Positions 1 through 6,269 of a stretch of 12,799 bases of DNA are shown here, piece by piece. How positions within the stretch are numbered: the first letter of the stretch is position 1; the number at the start of each line of letters is the position of its first letter. This stretch comes from Comamonas sp. lk (GTDB lineage Bacteria; Pseudomonadota; Gammaproteobacteria; Burkholderiales; Burkholderiaceae_C): NCBI GenBank assembly GCA_945898105.1, contig CAMDHL010000037.1, positions 1-12,799 of the forward strand. The letters are read 5' to 3'. Made by a program: the position numbers and the translations under genes. Under the pieces are notes generated by a model that saw nothing but the letters and a program-made list of their open reading frames with translations, did no database searches and had not been told where the DNA came from.

Positions 1-366
1 GATGCGTAACTGATGAGGATTGAACATCGCTTCGTCAAAGTTTCTATTGATGCAAGAACGCAACGCGTCTCCCGGGTCGGCCATGTCTTTCATTCCATCT
101 AGCGCGTAGGTGGTCCACTGGTCGCACAGGGTTTTATACGACTGCAGCAATAGCTCGTCTTTGCTGCCGAAATGGTGGTTGATCAGGCCGCGTGACACGC
201 CGCCTTCGGCACAAATGCGTTCGATGGTGATGCCGCTATAGCCGTATTTTGCAATCGAGCGCGTGGTGGCGTCGATCAGCAGTCGCTTACGTACCTCAGG
301 CTGCTCGCGGTTGCGCGCGGGCGCAAGTTTTGCGGATCCTTTGGAAGGGGTAGGTGGATGTGCCAT
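1..366 (-). CDS. TetR-family transcriptional regulator, BetI-like (partial, C-terminus off the left edge)
   Basis: Reading leftward from the ATG at 364-366, an open frame of 122 codons runs off the window edge without a stop, so only the N-terminal part is present. Residues about 25-70 form a TetR DNA-binding domain: an LLIDAT helix, a YGYSGITIERI helix, then the recognition region GGVSRGLINHHFGSKDELL (55-73), a close match to the family's HTH and following helix. A later NFDEA segment (109-113) resembles the start of the ligand domain of BetI, the choline-responsive repressor. It is the last visible gene of the leftward operon, 19 bases after the oxygenase stop, with no strong ribosome-binding site, so it is probably cotranscribed. 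It probably represses this locus from the 6059-6269 region and responds to the substrate or an intermediate (inference). The family assignment is firm; the BetI-like subgroup is likely; the ligand is unknown. Confidence 0.88.
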   Translation of the reverse strand, partial: MAHPPTPSKGSAKLAPARNREQPEVRKRLLIDATTRSIAKYGYSGITIERICAEGGVSRGLINHHFGSKDELLLQSYKTLCDQWTTYALDGMKDMADPGDALRSCINRNFDEAMFNPHQLRI

Positions 367-385
367 GCAAGCTGTTGCAAATATC

Positions 386-1678
386 CTATTGTTCCACGTG
401 GGCCGCAGTGCGATCGTCTACCAGTGCGCGCATGGCTTGCAAATACCAATCGATATAAAGGCGTGCGCAGGACTCCATGGGCGCATAGGGGCCAGGGGTG
501 AAAAAGGCCGAGTTCACGCCCAACTGATTGACTTCGATGATGCGTTGGTCTTCCTTGCTGGTGAAGTCCCACATCCAGGTGAGCCGGTCTAGTGCATAGT
601 CCACTCCCTCTATTGCGTCTTGGTCTACCAGCCATATCAATTCAAAGTCAGTGCGGTCCACGGTCTGTGGCACGGTACGGTAGAGCAGGGTGTAGTCCGG
701 GTAGGCCACGAAATTGGAACTCGGTCCCAGGTCGATGAATGAAAACCCGCCGTCATAACCTTTGCCGCGGAATTCGCCCATCAGCGGCGCTACCGCTCGG
801 CCATCGGCGCTGCCGGTCAGAAAACCATCGACCATGGCCGAGGCGATGCAGTCTGCGCTCTCTTGGCCGCTATGGGCTGTGGTGTAGTAAAAATCTTGTT
901 CGTGCAGATTTAGCCCCAAAGCTTGGCGGCGTGTACGCAAAGCTTGGTCCGGCCCCTGGCGCAAGGCATCGGGGCGCGAGTAGGTGTGGCGCTTGGAATA
1001 TTCCTGGTGCGCCGGTGTGCAGTGGTAGCACTCCTGGTAGTTTTCTTCCACCAGCTTCCAGTTGGCTGCGATGCTATAGGTCTTGCGAGCAGCCACTTTG
1101 GCATGGCTCCAGCCATAGACTTTCGCCGCTGGTGCAAATACCTGGCGCATGTGTTCCAAGCCCAAAGGTTCGCGCGCCAGGGTGATAAAAATCATGCCTT
1201 CTTCCACATGCACTGCTAGCTGGCGCAAGCTGTGCTCCGCGGGGTTAAAGCTTTCTTGCATACCGCGCGCATACAGCAATTGACCGCTGCAGTCATAGGT
1301 CCAACCATGGTAGGGGCAGACGAATTTGCCATTGGCTTTGTGGCCTTGGGATTCGTCGCAAATACGCGAACCCCGGTGGCGACAGACGTTGAGCAAGGCG
1401 CGTATCTGGCCATCGGCGTCGCGGGTGATGATGACCGATTCACCGCCCAGCTCCAGGGTAAAAAAATTGCCTGGCCGGGCGACCATGCTGCTGTGGCCTA
1501 CGCAGTGCCAATGCGCCAATAAAAAGTGGCGCATATCCAGTTCAAAAATTTGCGGGTCTTTGTAAAACGCGCGCGGCAGCGCGTGGCCGCTTTGATGCGC
1601 TGCGAGGGCTTGCCGCAGAATTGCCAGCGCATCGGGCGCGGCATTTGGGTAGAACAAGAGGGGCTGGGGTTTGGACAT
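386..1678 (-). CDS. Rieske non-haem iron ring-hydroxylating-type oxygenase, alpha subunit (GbcA/CntA-like)
   Basis: This 430-residue protein is the usual size for a Rieske oxygenase alpha subunit. The [2Fe-2S] Rieske domain has ligands C99/H101 and C121/H124 (CRH...CPYH). The catalytic domain has the mononuclear-iron motif around 211-224, with H219 and H224 as ligands; the third, acidic ligand is probably in the DFTSKED stretch (371-377). The residue that bridges the two metal centres is Glu216, where most ring dioxygenases have Asp. A bridging Glu is described for carnitine monooxygenase CntA, and a CYHC context is typical of oxygenases acting on quaternary amines. The expected reaction is O2-dependent oxidation, often N-demethylation or C-N cleavage, of a methylated amine (inference). 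I chose the start at 1678 (MSKPQP); longer in-frame starts up to 1885 would run far into the upstream gene. The gene begins 8 bases after the GcvT-like stop. No beta subunit, ferredoxin or reductase gene is visible here, so electrons must come from elsewhere. Confidence 0.93.
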   Translation of the reverse strand: MSKPQPLLFYPNAAPDALAILRQALAAHQSGHALPRAFYKDPQIFELDMRHFLLAHWHCVGHSSMVARPGNFFTLELGGESVIITRDADGQIRALLNVCRHRGSRICDESQGHKANGKFVCPYHGWTYDCSGQLLYARGMQESFNPAEHSLRQLAVHVEEGMIFITLAREPLGLEHMRQVFAPAAKVYGWSHAKVAARKTYSIAANWKLVEENYQECYHCTPAHQEYSKRHTYSRPDALRQGPDQALRTRRQALGLNLHEQDFYYTTAHSGQESADCIASAMVDGFLTGSADGRAVAPLMGEFRGKGYDGGFSFIDLGPSSNFVAYPDYTLLYRTVPQTVDRTDFELIWLVDQDAIEGVDYALDRLTWMWDFTSKEDQRIIEVNQLGVNSAFFTPGPYAPMESCARLYIDWYLQAMRALVDDRTAAHVEQ

Positions 1679-1686
1679 GGTACGAC

Positions 1687-2904
1687 TCAACGCTCGGGCG
1701 GCGGCGTGGCACGGCGGCGGGCGGGTAGGTAAAAAGGGCGTTCGACAATTTTGCAGCGGACATTGCGCCGCTCCCATTGCAGCTCGCGGTGCAGGTATAA
1801 GTCCACCCACAAGCTGCCTTGGGTGTTGCAATAGGGTGCGTCCAGGCGGGCGATGGCGATATTGCACTTGAGCGTGGGTGACCACATGGCCGAGGTGATT
1901 TCGCCGGCCTGAATAGTGTTGTCTTTGTCGGCATAGACCAGCGAGCCGTGGGCTGCTTTATTGCCCTCCAATTCCAAGCCGACCAGCTTGCGCCGCGGAC
2001 CAGTTGCTTGGGCTGCCAGCAACGCGCGACGCCCATTGAAATGCCCTTTGTCCATGGCCACGGTCCAGGCCAAGTTCAACTCCCACGGGGTGCTTTCGCG
2101 GCCCAAGCGGATGGTGTGTTTGCAGGAAATAAAGTCGACATCGGGCAAGATAAAACCGGCCTCGATGCGCGCCATATCCAGCGCCTCGTAGCCAATTGGC
2201 GTGATACCCCGGTTGCGGCCTGCTTCCATCAGACTGTTCCACAACAGTGCAGCGCCTTCGGGGGCGATCCAAACTTCGTAGCCCAAATCGCCGGTAAAGC
2301 CGGTGCGCGACACCGTCACGCGGTGGCCTTGCCAATCCTGGTGCAACATGGCCATGGGTTTGAGGTTTTCCAGGCCATCTAGCCCCATGGCGCGCAAAAC
2401 CGTAAATGCTGTAGGCCCTTGCACCGCCAGTGCTGCAATGTCGGCAGTGACTTCGGCAATTTGCACATCAAAACCAATAGCGCTGTCTTGTAACCATTCG
2501 AGCTGGCGCTCCTGGCTGCACAAGCGGAACTCTTGTGGCCCCAGGCGGAACACGGTGCCGTCGTCGATAACATGGCCCGCATCGTCACACCACAGGGTGT
2601 AGACCACTTTGTCCACCGCGAGTTTGCGCATATCGCCGGTGACCACGCGATTGAGGTAGCGTTCTGCGTCCGGCCCGCAGATGCGGTACTTCACCATTGG
2701 CGTCAAGTCAAACAGGGCGCAACTATTGCGGATGGCAAAGTATTCGTGCTCGGTGATTGAATACACGCCGGGCGTGCTGTAACCAGTCCAGGCGATAAAG
2801 CTGTCGGTCTGAATCCAGGGCCGGCTGGCTTCATAAAACGGTGTGCGCAGCAGGGGACGGCGGTAGTGCGCATCCGATAACTGGGGCAGCGATGCGAACT
2901 TCAT
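1687..2904 (-). CDS. GcvT-like aminomethyltransferase family protein (folate-binding)
   Basis: This 405-residue protein belongs to the glycine cleavage T / dimethylglycine oxidase C-terminal family, which moves a one-carbon unit from a methylamine group to tetrahydrofolate. Visible family hallmarks are VIDDG (112-116), matching the conserved Asp region near the folate; SRTGFTGDLGYEVW (199-212), the GcvT TGYTGE-type motif; GYEALDMARIEAG (238-250), matching the RDSLRLEAG motif; and GHFNGRRALL (287-296), matching the F.GKEAL motif. A GcvT C-terminal barrel follows from about 305. It is a stand-alone domain without the FAD oxidase half found in dimethylglycine dehydrogenase, and no gcvP or gcvH lies nearby, so it is not ordinary GcvT. 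A GGAG ribosome-binding site lies 6 bases before the ATG, which supports this start, and the ATG overlaps the upstream TGA (ATGA at 2901-2904). The likely role is capture of formaldehyde-level carbon released by the neighbouring oxidative enzymes (inference). The C-terminal tail is Arg/Pro-rich. Confidence 0.9.
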   Translation of the reverse strand: MKFASLPQLSDAHYRRPLLRTPFYEASRPWIQTDSFIAWTGYSTPGVYSITEHEYFAIRNSCALFDLTPMVKYRICGPDAERYLNRVVTGDMRKLAVDKVVYTLWCDDAGHVIDDGTVFRLGPQEFRLCSQERQLEWLQDSAIGFDVQIAEVTADIAALAVQGPTAFTVLRAMGLDGLENLKPMAMLHQDWQGHRVTVSRTGFTGDLGYEVWIAPEGAALLWNSLMEAGRNRGITPIGYEALDMARIEAGFILPDVDFISCKHTIRLGRESTPWELNLAWTVAMDKGHFNGRRALLAAQATGPRRKLVGLELEGNKAAHGSLVYADKDNTIQAGEITSAMWSPTLKCNIAIARLDAPYCNTQGSLWVDLYLHRELQWERRNVRCKIVERPFYLPARRRATPPPER

Positions 2905-4457
2905 GGCGCGCTCCGTTTTTTTAGGATCGCGCGCGCCGCATGGCGCCCGGCCAGGCCCATGATGCCGCCGCCGGGGTGGCAGGCTGCACCACACATCCAC
3001 AGGCCCGGCAGTGGGCTTTGGTATTGCTGGTGAAGGGGCAGCGGGCGGTTGATGAAAAACTGGTCAAAGCTGAGCGCGCCCTGGTGCCAGTGGCCACCGG
3101 CTAAGCCGAATTCGCGCTCAATGTCTGATGGTGTGAGTAGTTCGCAATGCTCCACTAAGGCGCCTAGTCCGGGGGCATGGTTTTCCAGCACAGAAAAAAT
3201 GTTCTTCAATAGCTGAGCGCGCGCGGCCTGTGGGTCTGGCCCCAAGTCGTAAGGGACAAATTGCACGAGCGCTGAAAGCACATGCTTGCCCTCGGGCGCC
3301 AGGCCTGGGTCGTTCAGCGTGGGCAGGCTGATTTCTAGCGCTGGGCGTTCGGGGATTTCGCAGTATTTGCTGGGGTTGAAGGCCTGCTCCAAATAATCCA
3401 TGCTCGGGCTGATGAGCAGGCGGCCACGCAAAGCGGCTGCATCCACGCCGCTAAAGGCCGGTAGCGCGGACAGGCTAATGTGCAGTTTGGCTACCAGACC
3501 ACGCGAACGGAAATGGCGCACGCGGCGCACTGTGCCAGTATCTAGGTGGGCCGCTCCGAGTAAGTCCATCAAGGTGTGCTTCAGGCCAGTGCCTGAGACT
3601 ACGACCGCCGCTTCTATTTCCTGCCCATCGGCTAGGCGTACGCCGCAGGCCTTGTCCTCGCGTGTCACGATGCTCTGCACCGCGGTGCCAGTGCGGATCT
3701 GCACACCCTGGGCAGTGCAGGCCAGGGCCAGCGCGTCACTGAAAGCGCCCATGCCCCCCAAGACTTGCGATAGCCCAACACTGCCCGAGCCTTGTTCGCC
3801 TGCCAACCGGTACAGCCAGGTCAGCACAGTTCCGGGCGACCGCGGTCCGTATTCGCCACCTAGGCACGCGTCAAAGGCCAATGCGCCTTTTAACTCTGCA
3901 TCAGTCAGGTTGTCGTCCAGCAAGTCATAGACATTCATTCCACCTATGCGCAGCAGCTCGCGCATAGCGCTCTTGCCCATCAGTCGAAGCCGCAACGCCA
4001 AACGCAACATGGTCCAGCGCTCACCCCAGCGCGTGAGCGAAAGCTGGGGAGGTGTGGTGTGCAGTAAGTGGGAAACCAATGCCCCGAAGCCTTGCATGCG
4101 CTTTTGAAATGGCGCATAGCCTTGTGCATCGGCGGCGCTCAGACCGCCTGGGGCGTGCAGGGCCAGGGCTGGACCATTGGGGCGCAGCGCATGTGTCGGT
4201 AAGGCTTGTGCTGCCAGCAACAGGCCGTGGCTTTGCAAGCCAAAGTCTTGCACCATGCTTTGTGGCAGCGCATGCAGAAAATGCGCGCAGCCCGAAACAC
4301 TAAAACCCGGTGCAAAGCTGCGTGTGACCGCAGCTCCGCCCACTTGGTCACGCGCTTCCAGAACCAGCACTTTGCGCCCAGCGCGCGCCAGATCCAGGGC
4401 GCAGGCCAGGCCGTTATGGCCCGCCCCGATGACGATGGCATCAAAGCGGGTATTCAT
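2901..4457 (-). CDS. NAD(P)/FAD-dependent oxidoreductase, CrtI/PYROXD2-like, second paralog
   Basis: This 518-residue flavoprotein belongs to the large phytoene-desaturase/amine-oxidase-like superfamily. The N-terminal dinucleotide-binding motif is IVIGAGHNGL (8-17), followed by LVLEARDQVGGAA (31-43), the usual FAD-binding extension. The C-terminal FAD-closing motif is GLWMCGAACHPGGGIMG (485-501). The GAGHNG and HPGGG motifs together mark the PYROXD2-type subfamily rather than true carotenoid desaturases. It is clearly a paralog of the preceding gene: the two share the whole architecture and segments such as LGPRSPGT/YGPRSPGT and the APEGKH motif. I chose the start at 4457 because it is preceded by a GGGGG-type purine stretch and overlaps the upstream TGA by 4 bases, while the longer frame to 4556 would overlap that gene deeply. 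It probably dehydrogenates an amine or ring intermediate of the pathway, alone or together with its paralog (inference). The substrate is not determinable. Confidence 0.9.
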   Translation of the reverse strand: MNTRFDAIVIGAGHNGLACALDLARAGRKVLVLEARDQVGGAAVTRSFAPGFSVSGCAHFLHALPQSMVQDFGLQSHGLLLAAQALPTHALRPNGPALALHAPGGLSAADAQGYAPFQKRMQGFGALVSHLLHTTPPQLSLTRWGERWTMLRLALRLRLMGKSAMRELLRIGGMNVYDLLDDNLTDAELKGALAFDACLGGEYGPRSPGTVLTWLYRLAGEQGSGSVGLSQVLGGMGAFSDALALACTAQGVQIRTGTAVQSIVTREDKACGVRLADGQEIEAAVVVSGTGLKHTLMDLLGAAHLDTGTVRRVRHFRSRGLVAKLHISLSALPAFSGVDAAALRGRLLISPSMDYLEQAFNPSKYCEIPERPALEISLPTLNDPGLAPEGKHVLSALVQFVPYDLGPDPQAARAQLLKNIFSVLENHAPGLGALVEHCELLTPSDIEREFGLAGGHWHQGALSFDQFFINRPLPLHQQYQSPLPGLWMCGAACHPGGGIMGLAGRHAARAILKKRSAP

Positions 4458-6058
4458 GCTTGCCCCCGCAGCCCTAAGTCCTGCAAGACCGAGCGCGCGG
4501 CATTGGCGCCGGGTGCGCCCATGACGCCACCGCCCGGATGCGTGCTGGAGCCACACATATACAAGCCTTGGACCGGCGAGCGGTATTGCGCATAGCCGGG
4601 AATAGGCCGGTTAAATAGCAACTGGTCCATGGTCAATTCACCTTGGAAGATATTGCCTTCGGTCAGGCCAACTTCGTTTTCTATATCCCAGGGCGTACGT
4701 ATTTCTGCATGGCGTATCAGGCTTTTGAAGTTGGGGCTGTGTTCGGCAATCGCGTTGATCACGGTAGTGCCAAAAGCCTCGCGCTTGCTGTCGTCCCAGG
4801 GGCCATCGGCCAGTTCATAGGGCGCGTATTGCACAAACACCGACATATAGTGCTTGCCTTCGGGGGCCATCGTCGGGTCGATGATGGAGGGCAGCAGCAT
4901 GTCCACATACGGGTGGCGCGACCAGCGGCCGGCTTTCCAGTCGTCATAGCCGCGCTCGATGTCATCCATGGTCTCGGAGATGTGCATATCGCCTTTTATG
5001 GCCGGCGAGTCCGGTGGCAGCGCCGGGAAATGCGGCAGGCCGTCCAGCGCGATATTGAGCTTCCCAGAGGAGCCCCGAATTTTGAAGCGGCGCACCAGTT
5101 CCACAAAGTCCGGTGGCAGTGCTTTGGCGTCCACGGTGTTTAAAAACGTGCGCTTAACGTCCATGTTGGAGATCACCGTGGCTGCATGAATCTCTTCGCC
5201 ACTGTCTAAAACTACGCCGGTGGTTTTGCCGCCGCGCACCAGAATTTGCGCTACCGGAGCGTCGGTGCGTATGCTGCCACCGCTAGCTATCAGCGAGTCG
5301 GACATGGCCTGCGTGACCGCTCCCATTCCCCCGCGCGCAAAGCCCCAGGAGCCTACGGCGTCGTCAATATCACCCATGTAGTGGTGCAGCAATACATAGG
5401 CGGTGCCGGGAGAGCGCGGTCCCAGGGCGGTGCCGATGATGGAGCTTCCGGCCAGGGTGGCTTTGATCAGGTCGTTCTCGAAATATTCGTCTAGGTAATC
5501 GGCTGCGCTCATGGTCCAAAAGCGGATGGTGTCATGCATGCGCTCATCGCCCAACGCATGAAAGCGTTGGCCCAGGTAGAGCAGTTCCATGATGTCTTGC
5601 GACTTGAAGGAGGCCGGGTCCGGCGGCGTGCGCATAAGCAGCGGCTTGATGAATTTGCACTGGCGCATAACGTCGCGCGAAAAGCGCTCATAGGCCTCGG
5701 CATCGCGTGGGGAGTGGCGGGCATATTCCCGGCGCTGCGCGTCGGGGTTGGTATAGGTAGCCAGGTGGCGGCCGTCGCGCGTCAGCGCCGCGCCGCCGCC
5801 GTAGGGAATAACTTGCAGACCGAATTTAGGCAACTCCAGTGCGCGCATGATTTCGGGGCGCAAGAGGCTACACACATACGAACAATTAGAGTAGGTGAAT
5901 TCCGGGTGCAAGCTGCGGCTGACCGCTGCCCCGCCAACATAGTCATTGCGTTCCAGCACCAGCACCTTAAGCCCGGCGCGCGCCAGATAGCAGGCGCTGA
6001 CCAGGCCGTTATGGCCTGCGCCCACCACGATCACGTCCCACTTTTCTTGCCCCGCCAT
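4454..6058 (-). CDS. NAD(P)/FAD-dependent oxidoreductase, CrtI/PYROXD2-like, first paralog
   Basis: This is the first gene of the leftward operon, 534 residues. The FAD-binding Rossmann motif is VIVVGAGHNGL (9-19), continued by VLVLERNDYVGGAAVSRS (32-49). The C-terminal motif GLYMCGSSTHPGGGVMG (498-514) closes the FAD site. Internal family landmarks include GTALGPRSPGT, GGMGAVTQAM and a long insert domain between about 120 and 250 that probably forms the substrate pocket. Family members are poorly characterised oxidoreductases; assignment to carotenoid synthesis would be wrong here because no other carotenoid genes occur. The start at 6058 (MAGQEKWD) is supported by a GGAG about 9 bases upstream, and the 30 extra residues of the longer frame fall in the promoter region. 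It overlaps the next gene through ATGA (4454-4457), suggesting translational coupling and perhaps a 1:1 partnership with the second paralog (inference). Confidence 0.9.
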   Translation of the reverse strand: MAGQEKWDVIVVGAGHNGLVSACYLARAGLKVLVLERNDYVGGAAVSRSLHPEFTYSNCSYVCSLLRPEIMRALELPKFGLQVIPYGGGAALTRDGRHLATYTNPDAQRREYARHSPRDAEAYERFSRDVMRQCKFIKPLLMRTPPDPASFKSQDIMELLYLGQRFHALGDERMHDTIRFWTMSAADYLDEYFENDLIKATLAGSSIIGTALGPRSPGTAYVLLHHYMGDIDDAVGSWGFARGGMGAVTQAMSDSLIASGGSIRTDAPVAQILVRGGKTTGVVLDSGEEIHAATVISNMDVKRTFLNTVDAKALPPDFVELVRRFKIRGSSGKLNIALDGLPHFPALPPDSPAIKGDMHISETMDDIERGYDDWKAGRWSRHPYVDMLLPSIIDPTMAPEGKHYMSVFVQYAPYELADGPWDDSKREAFGTTVINAIAEHSPNFKSLIRHAEIRTPWDIENEVGLTEGNIFQGELTMDQLLFNRPIPGYAQYRSPVQGLYMCGSSTHPGGGVMGAPGANAARSVLQDLGLRGQA

Positions 6059-6119
6059 CAGCGTCACTCCAAGGGCCGACCGGCAGGGCAAGAGCGCCCG
6101 GTGCGGCTGGCATGCACTT

Positions 6120-6148
6120 ACTATACGATTGTTTAATAGCATCCGCAA
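6120..6148 (-). promoter_or_regulatory. Putative sigma70-type promoter of the leftward operon
   Basis: On the minus strand, TTGCGG (6143-6148) and TATAGT (6120-6125) are separated by exactly 17 bases. The -10 box matches consensus at five of six positions; the -35 matches only the TTG. Transcription would begin near 6113 and give a leader of about 55 bases before the ATG at 6058, with a GGAG ribosome-binding site near the start codon. The leader contains short GC-rich inverted repeats (GGGC/GCCC at 6086-6099 and ACCGG/CCGGT at 6079-6102), which may be incidental. The -10 box lies inside one copy of the CTTACTATAC repeat, so a protein bound there would block transcription. Confidence 0.4.
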
Positions 6149-6186
6149 GTCCGGAATAAAAATGTATCTATGAGGGTTTGCGTGGC

Positions 6187-6215
6187 TTGACTTTGCCTGC
6201 TTACTATACTAACGT
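6187..6215 (+). promoter_or_regulatory. Possible promoter region of the rightward operon
   Basis: TTGACT (6187-6192) is a good -35-like element. The best -10-like hexamer, TATACT (6205-6210), is only 12 bases away, too close for a standard pair. With a 17-base spacer the -10 would be TAACGT (6210-6215), which is weak. Either TATACT is used with a poor -35, or the TTGACT/TAACGT pair is used with help from an activator. The start codon lies about 55 bases downstream at 6270, with GGAAAG at 6255-6260 as ribosome-binding site. The assignment is tentative. Confidence 0.28.
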
Positions 6216-6269
6216 TCAACAAGCGGCGGCCCCATTTCGGTCTACCGTTTTCATGGAAAGCTCGCGTAC

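Larger units (their letters stand above)
6117..6222. repeat. Imperfect direct repeat pair in the divergent promoter region, possible operator
   Basis: The decamer CTTACTATAC occurs at 6117-6126 and again at 6200-6209, 83 bases apart (about eight DNA turns). The similarity continues weakly to the right as N-A-N-N-GTT-N-AA-N-A, so each unit is roughly 22 bases. The first copy covers the -10 box of the leftward promoter and the second copy covers the TATACT of the rightward promoter. The second also contains the small palindrome AACGTT (6211-6216) followed by CAA. This arrangement would let one regulator, perhaps the TetR-like protein of this operon, control both operons (inference). Chance similarity between two -10 regions is a real alternative. 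Confidence 0.35.

Noticed and set aside
1679..1885. N-terminal extension of the Rieske oxygenase from an ATG at 1885
   Set aside because: It would overlap the GcvT-like gene by about 200 bases, and the added 69 residues are low-complexity and Arg/Pro-rich, unlike the family. The start at 1678 gives the normal length.
1..2904. Reading the locus as a standard choline-betaine (betIBA) or glycine-cleavage operon
   Set aside because: There is a BetI-like regulator and a GcvT-like protein, but no betA, betB, gcvP or gcvH, and the enzymes present do not fit those pathways.
386..6058. Reading the locus as carotenoid biosynthesis because of the phytoene-desaturase-like proteins
   Set aside because: No phytoene synthase, cyclase or other carotenoid gene is present, and the GHNG/HPGGG motifs point to the PYROXD2-like branch.
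6079..6102. GC-rich hairpin in the leader of the leftward operon as an attenuator or riboswitch
   Set aside because: The stems are only 4-5 base pairs, the two possible pairings compete for the same bases, and no T-run or known riboswitch core follows.
4643..6136. Long open frames on the plus strand opposite the first flavoprotein gene (4643-5143 and 5534-6136)
   Set aside because: They lie entirely opposite a gene with clear FAD motifs, show no recognisable domain, and are typical mirror frames of GC-rich coding DNA.
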